DNA of 64,000 bases from Anastatus disparis (lineage: Eukaryota; Arthropoda; Insecta; Hymenoptera; Eupelmidae): NCBI GenBank assembly GCA_017163975.1, contig JAFFSR010000370.1, positions 2,170,001 through 2,234,000 on the forward strand, written 5' to 3'. Shown here piece by piece: positions 11,761 through 22,984 of this stretch (its first letter is position 1; every line of letters begins with the position of its first letter). The notes under the pieces were generated by a model. It was not told where the DNA came from. It ran no database searches and saw only the letters and a list, made by a program, of their open reading frames with translations. The translations under genes and the position numbers were made by a program.

Positions 11761-12412
11761 TTTAAAACAGAGAGACAGAGTAAGAGAAAAAGAGAATGCC
11801 CAAAGAAAATTGTAACTATGATGGACGATGAAAAATTAAAAGTAATAGAACCCAACCTAAACATGTCTGAAGTTGAAGAAAGTCAAGTTTTTCTTGCACA
11901 TGTCAGAAATGACTTCTGTGAGTGTGAAGTGAGAAAGTGAGAAAGAAGCTGTTGTGGCTCCCGATAAGCTTGAATGGGATGAAGCTATTAATGCAAAATT
12001 AAATGCAATGATGAAAAATCAAGTATGGACTATTGTCGACAGATCCAAGACAACAATAGAAGGAGTAAAACCAAATATGATTGATTCTAGATGGATATTA
12101 AAAAGCAAGTTAGATGAGAATAATGGAAAGAAATACAAAGCTTGATTAGTAATAAGAGGTTTCGAAGATGAAAATTTCTATGGGCTTGACGAAACTTATG
12201 CTACAGATTCAAGGTTGCAGATTATAAGATCAGCTTTAGTTATAATCAATAAACTCGACCTTGAAGTTTGCCAGCTCGATGTGAAAACAGCTTTTTCAAA
12301 CGAATTTCCATAGAGAGTAAAATTCACATGGAAATTCGAGAAGAATTTGAATGTACAGAAAAAATCAAAAACAAGAAAGTATGTAAGATTAAAAGAGCTT
12401 TATATGGCATAA

Positions 12413-12798
12413 GAAGAGGCCGAACTATCTGTTTTTATCTAATAGTGTTTTTAATAATTTATATAAACACTATCAGTTATAACATGAAAAAAATAGCAGG
12501 CCGTGCTAGATATTAGTATAATAAATAAGATTTATAATAACAACAGAATAATTTAATCATGTTGTTTTTGAATAATATAAGACCTACCAAAAAAGATAGG
12601 TTGTATTTTAATAGGCTATATTATTAGTGGGTCTCATATTTTTTAAAAACTACGAGATAAAATCATATTATTGTTGTTATAAAAATTATCTATTTTACTA
12701 GTATTTAGCGGGGGCTGCTATTTTCGTGTTACAGCCAATGGTATTTATACGAATGATAAAAAACACTATTAGACAAAGACATATAGTTTAGCCTGCTC
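12413..12798. mobile_element. TTAA-type MITE in Copia reverse transcriptase
   Basis: The ends are GAAGAGGCCGAACTATCTG (left) and the reverse complement of GAGCAGGCTAAACTATATG (right), continuing into shared TCTAATAGTGTTTTT. TTAA is present on the right (12799-12802) and ATAA on the left. It shares its terminal GAGCAGG with the elements at 6370 and 10970, but the interior differs, so it is a sister family. Confidence 0.8.
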
Positions 12799-12976
12799 TT
12801 AAAAATAAGCTCGGAGGGATAGAGTCAAAGATTTACCCAAACAGCCATGAAACTAGGTTTGGAGTTACACACAGCTGAACCATGCTTGATTACCTCGAGA
12901 GAGAATGACAAATTTTTATTACTATAACTACATGTTTATGACATGCTAATAGCTAGCAATAACCAATCAAAACTAA

Positions 12977-13639
12977 CCAGGAGAGTGTCACACCTCCGGA
13001 TCACGGATTTTGCTCAAACTTCCGGATAAGTTTTCAGATGATAAAATATGGAAAAAGCTAAAGTTATAGTCACAAATACTCAATATTTCCCTGGTTATAG
13101 GCAATCAAAGAAAATCACTAAAAAATTTACTAGATTTTTAAACGCGTATAGTTCTTTAGCATTGATAGCTAGAAGCTTGAAAATATTTTTAAATTGAAGC
13201 TGAGCTCAAATTCTTTCGAAACAGTAGCTACAACATATCAAAATATTATTCATTTCCAAAGTCATAACGTAATAAAGATTGGAACTGAATTTTCTTTTTA
13301 AAATATTGATTAATAATAAAAGTTGAAATTAGGTCCAATCTTTACTACGCTATGACTTTGGAAAAAAATAATATTTTGATATGCTGTAGCTACTGTTTCA
13401 AAAGAATTTAAGCTTAGCTTTAATTTAAAAATAGTTTCAAGCTTCTAGCTATCAATGCTAAAGAACTATATGCGTTTAAAAATCTGGTAACTTTCTTAGA
13501 GATTTTCTATAATTGCTGTAACTAGGGAAATATTGAGTGTTTGTGACTATAACTTTAGCTTTTTCCATATTCTGTCATCTGAAAACTTATCCCAAAGTTT
13601 GAGTAAAATCCGTGATCTGGAGGTGTGACACTCTCTTAG
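12977..13639. mobile_element. PIF/Harbinger-type MITE in Copia reverse transcriptase
   Basis: This 663-bp palindrome has ends CCAGGAGAGTGTCACACCTC and, in reverse, CTAAGAGAGTGTCACACCTC, with inverted arms of over 300 bp. TAA is present on both sides (12974-12976 and 13640-13642), and removing one copy restores the Copia frame at the SVKNQLK segment. A TWA target is typical of PIF/Harbinger. A relative is at 40996-41656. Confidence 0.85.
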
Positions 13640-13890
13640 TAAGTGTCAAAAATCAACTCAAGCTTGAATTTACAATAATGGACGTTGGGGAACCTAAGAG
13701 CTTCTTAGGTATAAAGATACAAAGAGATAAAATAAACGAGATAAGGACACTTACATTAGAAAATCATATGGATAAACTACTAAAACGAGCAGGACTTGAT
13801 GATTTGCATCCTCAGAAAACAGCTATGGTTATCTATTTAGTGATAATTCGAGAAAGGCGAGAGAGAGAAGAAAGTTTCGAAACTAACTAG

Positions 13891-14530
13891 CTTGAAGTGA
13901 AACACGCAGCTCATAATTCTTTATACAGAGGAATGATAGGTCTACTGTTATACTTGGCGAACATAGTACGACCTGACATTTTATATACTGTAAACGTATT
14001 AAGCAGGCATGAAATTAACCCTACTGAAGAAAAATATAAGACAGTCAAGCGATTATGAAGGTATTTGGAATACATAAAGAAGATTGGTACCAAGTTTGAG
14101 GAAAAGTCAGATGATCTCCAGCGCCAGTTTTGCCGATCGTAAGAATTCCTTGACCACTATCGGTTTTGTTATAAAACTGTTTGGAGATATAGTAGCATGG
14201 AGAACGCATAACCAAAAGTATGTATCATTGTCAACCTGTCAAGCAGAATACATATCTATGACAGATGCTTGCAGAGAGATGATATATAGCCAATTTACAG
14301 ATAACTTGTAGTCATAAGTTAAGACATATGGTTGAAGTAGCACAACATTATGTTGGAGAGTGTATAACTAAAAACTTGATTCATATTAAATAGATTGCTT
14401 CGCCAGAGCAAATCGCAGACATTTTTACCAAACCGTTGGCTTTGAATTTACATAATAAGCTTGCTGGAAAAATTCTAAATTATTATATAGATGAACTTAA
14501 ATTTAATCAGTCCTTTTGTTGCAGAAAAAA
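13891..14530 (+). pseudogene. Copia RNase H region
   Basis: The sequence reads LYRGMIGLLLYLANIVRPDI, then SDDLQRQFC with a frameshift into SASFADRKNSLTTIGFVIKL, VAWRTHNQKYVSLSTCQAEY and finally QIADIFTKPLALN. These are the standard end-of-pol motifs of Copia elements. Frameshifts near 14100 and 14290 and a stop near 14390 break it. Confidence 0.75.
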
Positions 14531-14559
14531 CTGAGAAGTAGTCGATGGAGGGATCCAGA

Positions 14560-15269
14560 TGTGGCAAAGGTGACAAGCTTGGAGAGGCCATAATCCGATA
14601 GGAAGTATTGAGTTGGGGGTCGTCTTATGGCGCTCTCAAACTCAACAGTCAACAATCATCCCCTCTCTTTTGTTTTTATGAGGGTTTGGCGTGTTTAATG
14701 GTATACGACTCTCAGTTATCAAGAGAGAGTGCGACAATGCTAATCGCTTTTTTTTGACATAAGTATAATATATATATATATTACAGAGCAAGCTTAAAAG
14801 TTCTTATCCAACAATAAGTTTTGTTTCATGCTGTATAGAATAAATTCATTCTTTATAATTAATAAATTGAGTTACTAATATTATTGTTTACAACATACCT
14901 CTTATTTATTCAGTAAATAATCTTAATATTTTTTTTTGTAAGAGTGTAAGTTATATATCGAAGTAAATTTTTGCTATTGTTTAATAAATAAGGCTTATAA
15001 GAACTTAAATAGCCGAAGCACTAAGATTATTATAAGTTATAAGATAATCTGAACAATAAAAGTACACACATGTTTGTAAAATTGACACACTCTGTATGTT
15101 AATTTTACAGTAATTTCCATTTTGATCTTAAAATCAATAAACATTTTAAAGTTACAAAAAATTTTATATTATTTTCATAAACATATATGTAAAATTTTAA
15201 CATGAAAATTTTTTGTGTTCGAATGTTTTTTAACACACGCTGTATGTTAATTTTACAGAAATATTATTA
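14560..15269. other. Possible Copia 3' LTR remnant and AT-rich spacer
   Basis: 14560-14780 is GC-richer than its surroundings and directly follows the end of pol, so it may hold a worn 3' LTR. No matching 5' copy was found. Further on, CTGTATGTTAATTTTACAG occurs at about 15091 and again at 15239, a short direct repeat just upstream of the LINE. Confidence 0.35.
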
Positions 15270-15277
15270 TATTACAG

Positions 15278-17655
15278 GAGACCTGAATGCCGATCTCCTG
15301 CGTGAGAGCAGTGATGCCAAATTTATTAATAAATTATCGGCTGAGCTTTCGTTACAGTTGGTTCAGCACGGTGCCACGCATCATACTCCGACGTCTCACA
15401 CGTGGATTGACCTGATTCTTGTGGACGATAATGACACAGTACTTGACGCACGCAACTTATCGGCGAATTTTCACAGTCGGCACAATTTAATTGATGTATG
15501 CATTTCTTGTAATTTTATGAAGATAGATGAAAAGATAATTAAGTATAGGAATTATAAAGATATTTGTCCAAACTTATTGGTGCAGAGTTTGGCCGGCTGT
15601 GATTGGACGCCATTTACAGTTGGTACAGTTGACCCGGAATCTGCGCTTGGCTGCCTCTGCGACAACCTTACGGCAGCAATACAAAATCTGGCGCCACTAA
15701 AATCACTTAAAATTGGTAAAGATAAATTTCCTTGGATAGATAAAGAGTTGTCGCAGATGCGGCACAAGAGAGATGCCACGTATCGTAGGTTTAAACGGAC
15801 GAAGGAGGAGCGTTATCTCTCCGAATTCTTGAAACTGCGTAAAACTATAGACGAACAGACAGAACATGCTAAGACAAATTATTATCATAATAGACTGTTT
15901 GATGCTCTTGCTAGAGGTAATGTCTGGAAGGAGTTAAAAGACCTGGGACTCCTCTCCGGACCTCAAGGGGACTTGAATGGATTCACTCCTGATGAGCTTA
16001 ATGCACATTTTGCGGGAGTGTCAGTCTCGCCACACGATGATACTGCGAAACGTAAGAAGATTCTTTCGGAGTGTAGTGAAAGTGGCTTTGCCTTCAAGCC
16101 AATTAATATTAATGATGTAATCCTTGCGATTTCGCATTTTTCATCACAGGCTTGTGGCGAGGATGGCATTCCGCAGAGTGTGATACTTAAAGCACTACCG
16201 TTTATTGGAGAGCATCTTGTGACTCTTTTCAATTCCTCTTTTGCGCGGGGGATCTTCCCTTGCCTTTGGAAGCGTGCACGCATTGTGCCTTTAAAGAAGT
16301 GTCCTGCACCTAAGATGCCTAAAGATTTTAGGCCAATAGCAATATTATGTTTTCTTTCAAAGGTTCTGGAGAAGATTGCCCATGACCAACTGCAAGAGTA
16401 CATTACGACACACAAAATACTTGACTCTTTGCAGACTGGCTTCAGAAAGCACCATTCTACGCAGACCGCCATACTTAAACTTACAGACGACATAAGATCA
16501 GGTCTTGACAAGAAACTTGCCACGTTACTACTTCTATTTGACTTTAGTAAGGCTTTCGACACGATCTGCCCCTCCAAATTGCTTATGAGGCTTAGATCGA
16601 TGGGGCTTTCCAGGGCTGCACTTGAATGGATTAGCTCCTATTTATCAGGTAGGAAACAAATGGTTTCTACACACTTAAAAGAGGATTCAGATTGGCTAAC
16701 AACCAATCTAGGAGTTCCACAGGGTTCAGTGCTGGGGCCTCTGTTGTTTTGCCTTTACATTAATAACATACGTGACACACTCGACCTCTGTTTCGTCGAG
16801 CACATATTATATGCTGATGACCTCCAAATCTATACTCAGGTCCCTTATGAACATGTGAATGAAGGTATTCGTATTTTGCGGAGGGCGGCCAGGGCGGTGT
16901 CGGGGTGGGCTGTCGATGCTTCTCTCACATTAAATGCAAGCAAAACTAAAGCAATCGTTTTTGGCAGTAGTCGATTTATTAATGACTTCTATACTGGTGA
17001 GTCAAGAACGATTGAGCTTGAGGGTGGTGTCGACATATCTTTCTCTGATACCGTTGTGAGCCTTGGTGTTGTGCTTGACGCTAGGTTGTCATGGGAGCCG
17101 CACATTAATATGGTGACTAAAAAATTTAATAGGGTAATGTATAGTGTGCGGTTTTTCCGTCGGTACACCACTGAGGCCCTGCGTAAACAACTCGCAGCCG
17201 CCTTGTTGTTTCCGCACCTCGACTACTGCTCAGTAGTTTTGCTCGATGCTTCGCAGGGGTTGAGAAGACGTTTACAACGACTACAAAATTCATGTGTGAG
17301 ATATGTAATGGGTGTGAGAATGGGCGATCATATCTCTCCTTATAGAGCCGCTCTTGGTTGGCTGCGTACTGATTCAAGGAGACAGTATTTTATGGCTGTA
17401 CTTATGTACAAAATCGTGCGCATGAATACTCCAGAGTATCTAGTAAGTCTCTTTACTAGATATGTACCTAGGGTAGCCACTAGGGGAGAGATTAAGGACT
17501 TTGCGGTGCCCTTCATGCGTACTGAGACTGGAAGAAATTCCTTTCAAGTTCAAGGTGCGCATTTTTGGAACTCCCTGCCTGCCGATATAAAAAATCTTCC
17601 ATCGCTCGGCAGGTTCAAATCGGCTTTGAGGAGGTACTTACTCGACCTCGAGTGA
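15278..17655 (+). CDS. LINE ORF2: endonuclease (partial) and reverse transcriptase
   Basis: An open frame runs from an ATG at 15202 upstream of the element, but the LINE part starts at GDLNADLL, inside the apurinic-type endonuclease. The rest of that domain follows (THTWIDLILV, then HSRHNLIDV, in place of a canonical SDH box). The reverse transcriptase has KDFRPIAIL (about residue 373 counted from 15202), LFDFSKAFDT (446), GVPQGSVLGPLLF (504) and the catalytic YADD in LYADDLQIY (537). The C-terminal domain ends in VQGAHFWNSLPADIKNLPS. The frame is intact to the TGA at 17653-17655. The missing N-terminal endonuclease half means it could not be mobile alone. The clade is unclear; I lean to a CR1/L2/Jockey relative. 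Confidence 0.9.
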
Positions 17656-18229
17656 TCTTAATTTTAAGTATTTTAATTTTATGTTAATTTATTTTGTTTT
17701 GTCTTATATATAGATTTAAGGTGTGAATGTATTTATTAGCGCGAATGATGGTTGAATGAATGCAGAAAGAATGAGTGATTCTGTTTCTTTTTATTAATAG
17801 TTATGACATCTTCGGTATCAAGTTTTTATTCTTTGAATTTTATTATTATATTATTTTTTTATTATTTATTGTTGCATTGTTTTGTCCAATTTTATTTTTA
17901 TTTGATGTCATGACTATGCTTTATGCTTTATCTTTTAAATTGTGTTATTTGATTTTAATTTGATTTTAATTTCATGACTGATAGATATTTAAGACTGTTT
18001 TCATTGTAATTTATGTTTTCATACTTTCTGCGTGTATTTAGAGTAGTCTGTGATATCGCTTTTACATAGTGACTTACTGATACAGTATTATATATTAATT
18101 TTAATATTTGACTGTGATATCTTATCATATTATGTGCAATACTTTATACAGAATTATTATTTATTGCTTGATGTATTACATGCCTTTTTGTACTCTTTTA
18201 CAAAATAAATTGATATCTATCTATCTATC
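15278..18229 (+). mobile_element. 5'-truncated LINE with target duplication
   Basis: TATTACAG occurs immediately before (15270-15277) and after (18230-18237) the element. The element begins mid-endonuclease and ends with a short ATCT microsatellite tail, as seen in CR1/L2-like and related LINEs. The coding region is uninterrupted, so the insertion looks young compared with its neighbours. 17656-18229 is 3' untranslated sequence without a gene. Confidence 0.85.
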
Positions 18230-18454
18230 TATTACAGAATTTACAAGTTAGTTCGAAGTAAGCTAAAAGTTAGCTAAAAATCAGCTAAGAGTTAGCTAAA
18301 ATTCAGATATATTTAGATGTAATTTAGCTAAAAGCTAGCTATATTATAAATATAAAATTCATCGAAACCCGATGTATAAAATATAAGACCCAGAACCGCT
18401 AAGAAGTAATTGATTTTAGCTAAATGCAAGCCTAAAATAAACTCAAAAACGCTG

Positions 18455-20251
18455 CCAAGTGCTTTGGCGGAATGCTTTCTCATAAAACTCTTTGGGTATC
18501 ATTAATTTTTTTATATTTATTTAAATGTGATTTTAATATAAAAAAATTGTCCAACATTAATATTTGTTAATAAATTTGTACTTTAAAAGAACGATGAAAA
18601 CGAAATTTCTAATCGTAGCCACGCTAAGAAAGAAGATAATTACTATAGCATTATTTTTTCTTTTACATCAGCACGTGCTGATCTCTAATGTTTTATTTTT
18701 GAAGTTATTTATTCAGCCAGCTGTGCTGTGGGTCTCTTGGCGTTTTGAGCAATTTTTAAGCAAACGAATGATTTGCTTTAAAATTTTAGAGCAAATCCAT
18801 CGAATGGTTTTAGTGTAATATAAAAAAAAAATAAAAAATAAACATTTTTCAAAATTTTTAAAATTTTCTTAAATTAAAACTGCGCTAAGAAAATAAGTTT
18901 TCAAAATCATATTTTCTTTAGATAATAATGAATAACTTGCATAAAAATTTTGAAGAAAATCTATCGAATGGTTCCCGTGAAATAGAAAAATAATAAAATT
19001 AATAGTATGCAAAAAAAATCAGTTTTTAAATGTTTTTATTATTTTAACAGTATCAAATAATTTCTATACACATTCTTAAGCAAATTTTTATAGAAATTTA
19101 CGTAAAATCCAAAAAAAATGAAAAATTTAAAATAAATTTTTTAAAAAATTTTCAAAATGCTCTAAAATTATAACTGCGCTAAGAAAATAAGTTTTCCAAA
19201 GCTTGTTTCATTAAGGCAATAACGAATAATTTTCATAATAATTTTATAGCAAATCTATCGAATGGTTTTAGTGTAATATAAAAAAAAAGAAAAATTAACA
19301 TTTTTTCAAAATTTTCAAAATTGTCTTAAATTAGAACTGCGCAAAGAAAATAAGTTTTCCAAAGCTTATTTCCTTTAGACAATAGCGAATAACTTGCATG
19401 AAAATTTTGGGACAAATCAATCGAATGGTTTTTGTAAAATAGAAAAATAATAAAAAATAACAACTTTTTTAAAAATTTTCAAAATGCTCTAAAATTAATA
19501 GTATGCCAAGAAAATCAGTTTTCAAATGTTTTTATTATTTTAACAGTAGAAAATAATTACAATACAAATTTTTAAACAAATTCTTAGAGTAGTTTACGAA
19601 AGACCCAAAAAAATGAAAAATTTTCAAAATTCTCTTAAATTAAAACTGCGCTAAGAAAATAAGTTTTCCAAAGCTTATTTTATAAAGACAATAACGAATA
19701 ATTTACATAATGATTTTAGAGCAAATCTAAGGAATGGTTTTGGTGTAATATAAAAAAAAAGAAAAATAAACATTTTTTCAAAAAATATCTAAATGCTCTA
19801 AAATTAAAACTGCGCTAAAGAATTAAGTTTTCCAAAGCTAATTTTCCTTAGATAATAGCGAATAATTTGCATACAAATTTTAGAGCAAATCTATCAAATG
19901 GTTTTCATAAAATAAAAAAAAAAAGAAGAAAAAATTTTTTTTCAAAATTTTCAAACTGCTCTAAAATTAAAAGTGCGCTAAGAAAATCAATAATAAAAGT
20001 TTTTCTTCTTTTGACAGTTGCAAATAATGTTCATACAAATTTTCAAGAAAATTCTTCGAGTAGTTTACGTAAAATATCAAAAAAATGAAAAACCAAAATT
20101 TTTTTTAAATTCTTAAAATGGCTCTAAAAAAACTGAGCTAAGAAGATCAATTTTCAATAGCTCCCCCCAGTTAGACAAAAAAATAAATTGCATGCAAAAT
20201 TTGAAGCTAATCCATCGAGTAGTTCTCGAGATCTTATTGGCGTACTGAAAT

Positions 20252-20311
<60 letters not shown>

Positions 20312-20435
20312 TACAGACATTTTCTGGAAACCACTTTTTTCGACTCCTTGAGTCTAAATATGTACAAATTTATGAAAAAATAGAAAAAATTTTTTTTTAC
20401 CAATACAATGCTTTCTCTATGAGAAAGCAAAATGG
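18455..20435. repeat. ~164-bp degenerate tandem repeat block
   Basis: The phrase CAAATCTATCGAATGGTTTT and variants recur at about 18790, 18953, 19247, 19410, 19576, 19720, 19884, 20048 and 20206, mostly 160-165 bases apart. Another shared phrase is AACTGCGCTAAGAAAATAAG. The block begins with AATGCTTTCTC near 18470 and ends with AATGCTTTCTC then GAGAAAGC near 20420, so it may be a discrete non-autonomous element. It has no credible gene. Confidence 0.75.
20255..20308 (+). repeat. (AC)n microsatellite
   Basis: About 26 AC dinucleotides in a row, followed by ATACATACAGACATT. The run lies at the end of the ~164-bp repeat block. Confidence 0.95.
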
Positions 20436-21524
20436 AGAAATTTAGTTAAATCTAAGCTTAAAAATGAATGAATGGTAATAGTAAAAATAGATTTAAAATA
20501 CAGCTACATTGAAGGTATCAAAAAGATCAATAATTGATGAATATAAGTAAATTTATGCCAAAAATAGTTTAAACATTTGTTAGAATTAAATTTAAATTTC
20601 TTGAAAATTTAGTACTACATACTTTACATAAAAATTTATTTCTATGAATGTTCATATGTATGTCTTGATGTTGAAAAATGCCTATCATTTTTAGCTTCTT
20701 ATCTTTGAACATTTATGTTAAGTCCTGGCTTTCACCAGGACTAAATAAAAGTGTATGATTCTATTATGTTGAATGTTTTTGTATGATTTTAAATATGAAT
20801 TTGAATCATATTTGAAATAATTGAATTTATTATTAAATTATAATTATGAAAGATAAATATATGTAAAATCTAGTGGTGAATTGAACTCCACCAATATTTA
20901 ATTGAGTAAACCGTTTCTCACAATTGAAATATATTGAAGAACATTTATTTAGAGTATTTGAATAGAGAATATATAAATTGAATATTCTTACCTTAATTGA
21001 TTCAAGTAGATGAAGGCTGAATACAGACAGACAAAGAATAGATATAGGCACGATTTGAAATAAGACTCGAGTCGAATATAAGAAACTTTTAAGATATTTA
21101 TTGACACTTGTAAAAATAATTAAATATTGAATACAATAACTTTATTAGAATTTGAATTTGAATTTGGAATTTGAATTACAGGATTTACGACTTGGTACCA
21201 ACGATGATCCTGGGGTAGTGCCCACTGTCGTCAATTTCAGTCGGCTTTTATAATTTTTTTATCTTTGACATAATTTCATTAGGTGAAAGTGGATCTTGTT
21301 CTTCTTATAAATAATTTCAAAATATGAGTTTGGTTTTGTAATTTTGAATCGAAGAATTTCGTTTGCTCAATATCAACTTTAAGTTTCTTTACTGCTTAGG
21401 TTAACACATTCTTTTATTGTTCGATGACCGTTTAATTAGTTCATCAATGTCATATTAATGAAAAGATATTTTAAAAATTGTAAATTAAAAAGTAATATAA
21501 AAGATACGTTGTGACGTAACATTT
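20436..21524. other. Helitron interior and AT-rich spacer
   Basis: 20445-20715 closely matches 45385-45655 in Helitron copy 2, including CAGCTACATTGAAGGTATCA. A minus-strand finger-like fragment (NKFLCKV) lies near 20620. 20725-20746 is a perfect 8-bp-stem hairpin (AGTCCTGG...CCAGGACT). From about 20750 to 21500 there is a TTGAAT-rich run near 21155 and a small GC-richer patch at 21185-21240 with no recognised content. Confidence 0.5.
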
Positions 21525-21526
21525 AT

Positions 21527-22001
21527 GTCTGTTGAGATTGAAAATTGTTTTGAAATTTTTTCCACAAATCGTACATGAAAATTTTTTTTCACTAATGTGT
21601 TCTTTTATATGCCTTAAATAATTTTTTCGATAATTGAAAATTTTATTACATAATTTACATGTATTATTAATTTTTTTATTGTTATTTTTATGACATTTTT
21701 GAGCACGTTAATGTCTTTTTAAATTAAAATTTCTCGAAAATTTTTTATTTCATACTTTACATAAAAATTTATTTCTACTAATATGTTTATGTATATGTCT
21801 TAAATAATGTTTTCGATGTTTGAAAACTTTATGACATAATTTACATGTATTATTGATTTTAATATGAGAACGATTAATATGGTTATTTAAAGATTGATAA
21901 TTTTGAAATCGAGCTTTGCAATTTTGGCAACAATATTTTTTATATCTGAAAAAATAAAAGTATATTAATTGTAATAAAATGCAATTAAACTTTTTTTTCA
22001 A
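21527..22001 (-). pseudogene. C2H2 zinc-finger segment carried in a Helitron
   Basis: In one minus-strand frame there are fingers CQNCKARFQNYQSLNNH (then H after four residues), CKLCHKVFKHRKHYLRHIHKH, a third whose second Cys is a TGA stop, CKLCNKIFNYRKNYLRHIKEH, and CTICGKNFKTIFNLNRH. A TAA follows the third finger (KRH then stop). A polypyrimidine tract plus CAG at 21946-21960 (minus strand) sits just before the first finger, like a splice acceptor, so the exon may begin at 21945. Part of this segment recurs at 45585-45870 with the same TAA. It looks like a captured host zinc-finger exon, but a Helitron-specific protein is possible. Confidence 0.65.
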
Positions 22002-22015
22002 TTTTATTTAAAAAA

Positions 22016-22620
22016 TTAGAAAATTTCGTCCCAAACAATATTTTTAATTTCATGTTTATTATTTTGTTCATTTTGAACGAAAATTTTATTTGAATTTTTC
22101 GATCTAGAAATAGCTACATATGGTTGACCGTGTAAAAATAATGGCTTATTTAAATAAATGCTAACGAATTCAAAACTTTGTCCTTGAGATTTGTTGATGG
22201 TCATTGCGAAAGCTTAAACTATAGGGAATCGTTCAAGATACAAAATAAATGGTAATGATGTGTATTCTCCTGTGTCCAAAATAATTCTAAGTATAAAAAC
22301 TATAGAACCTATTTTATTTCCTGTTATAATTTCTGCTTTTATATTGAATTTAAACATTTTAATTATATTCAATCTCGTACCACTACATAATCCATCATTG
22401 ACACTTAAATTTCTAATTAACATAACAATAGAAAATTTTTTGAGTATCAATTTATTTAATGGAAAATCTAGAAATTTTAGAGAATTCAAATACTTAATTG
22501 GAAATTTTAATTCAATATTTGTTTCTGTTTTATCAAGACCCTTATGTTTAGCATAATCTATACTGTAATATTCTTTTTGTATAATATTTAATTTATCTTA
22601 GATAAATCTTCATTTGGATC
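22016..22620 (-). pseudogene. Helitron PIF1-like helicase C-terminus, inverted
   Basis: Reading leftward: NIIQKEYYSID, then LDFPLNKLILKKFSIVMLI, LCSGTRLNIIKMF, a stop near 22215, and MTINKSQGQSFEFVSIYLN, YVAISRSKN, ending NIVWDEIF at 22019. These are the terminal helicase motifs of Helitron Rep/Hel proteins (NKSQGQ and YVAISR boxes). The gene points away from this Helitron's own 3' end, the reverse of the usual arrangement and of the same gene at 45905. At least one internal stop and missing upstream motifs make it non-functional. Confidence 0.75.
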
Positions 22621-22687
22621 AATAGATTCACCATAAATTTTTATACAGATATTGTTTGTTTTCCAATGTTCTGGTATTTTGAAATTT

Positions 22688-22835
22688 CGCAATACATTTA
22701 TTTTTTTAAATTAAGTTTAAAAAAATATTTAAAAATATTTATAAAATATTATTTTTTAAGAGATATAAGGACAAGAAAACTTAGCTAACAGTTAGTCTTA
22801 AAGTAAGAAGGGGGTTTGGCATGCTTACCCCCTAG
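22688..22835 (+). other. Helitron 3' terminus (hairpin and CTAG)
   Basis: The last ~150 bases match the end of Helitron copy 2 (46370-46529), including AAATATTTAAAAATATTTAT and ATAAGGACAAGAAAACTTA. The terminal stem is GGGGG/CCCCC and the final bases are CTAG followed by T. Confidence 0.8.
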
Positions 22836-22984
22836 TGCATATTAAAAAAAAAATTAATTCATAAAACTAGTTATGTTCATGGAATAATTAACAAGAGAAA
22901 TATTAAAAAGTGGTTGTTATTTTAGTAACAACATCTCCTTACATTCATCATAATAGACGATTCTTTTCGCTAAATATGAATCAA

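Larger units (their letters stand above)
11940..13890 (+). pseudogene. Copia reverse transcriptase, split by two insertions
   Basis: The N-terminal part (11954-12145) reads KLEWDEAINAKLNAMMKN and DSRWILKSKLDENNGK, typical of Copia. A stop and frameshift follow, then LEVCQLDVKTAF (catalytic region A) and KIKRALYGIR up to the MITE at 12413. After the MITE come KFLLL and a worn form of the VDDMLIASNN catalytic box. The second insertion starts at 12977. Downstream is VKNQLKLEFTIMDVGEPKSF. The coding order is preserved across both insertions, so they came after the Copia element. Confidence 0.75.
9031..14560 (+). mobile_element. Decayed Ty1/Copia retrotransposon with three insertions
   Basis: In order along the plus strand are a gag zinc knuckle, protease, integrase, reverse transcriptase and RNase H, which is the Copia gene order. 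All carry stops and frameshifts. DNA elements have landed in the integrase (10970-11347) and in the reverse transcriptase (12413-12798 and 12977-13639). I could not recognise a 5' LTR. A 3' LTR may start near 14560, but there is no second copy to prove it. Confidence 0.8.
18238..22835. mobile_element. Helitron copy 1 (5' end lost), 3' end at CTAG
   Basis: The left part (18240-18450) has many GCTAAA/AGCTAAAA repeats, shared with the copies at 44944 and 55970. The right end is the hairpin GGGGGTTTGGCATGCTTACC followed by CCCCTAG and T, the Helitron 3' signature (hairpin plus CTRR, inserted before T). Internal parts are a satellite block, a zinc-finger segment and a helicase fragment, the last two on the minus strand. 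The LINE at 15278 sits at its left border, so the 5' terminus is not seen. Confidence 0.7.

Noticed and set aside
15963..16577. 204-codon minus-strand frame
   Set aside because: It is antisense to the LINE reverse transcriptase, with no independent motif.
18564..18818. 84-codon frame before the satellite block
   Set aside because: It overlaps the start of the tandem repeat and has no family motif.
20255..20308. Repeats that might suggest a CRISPR-like array
   Set aside because: These are simple dinucleotides. No direct repeats with unique spacers occur in the window, and the sequence is eukaryotic.
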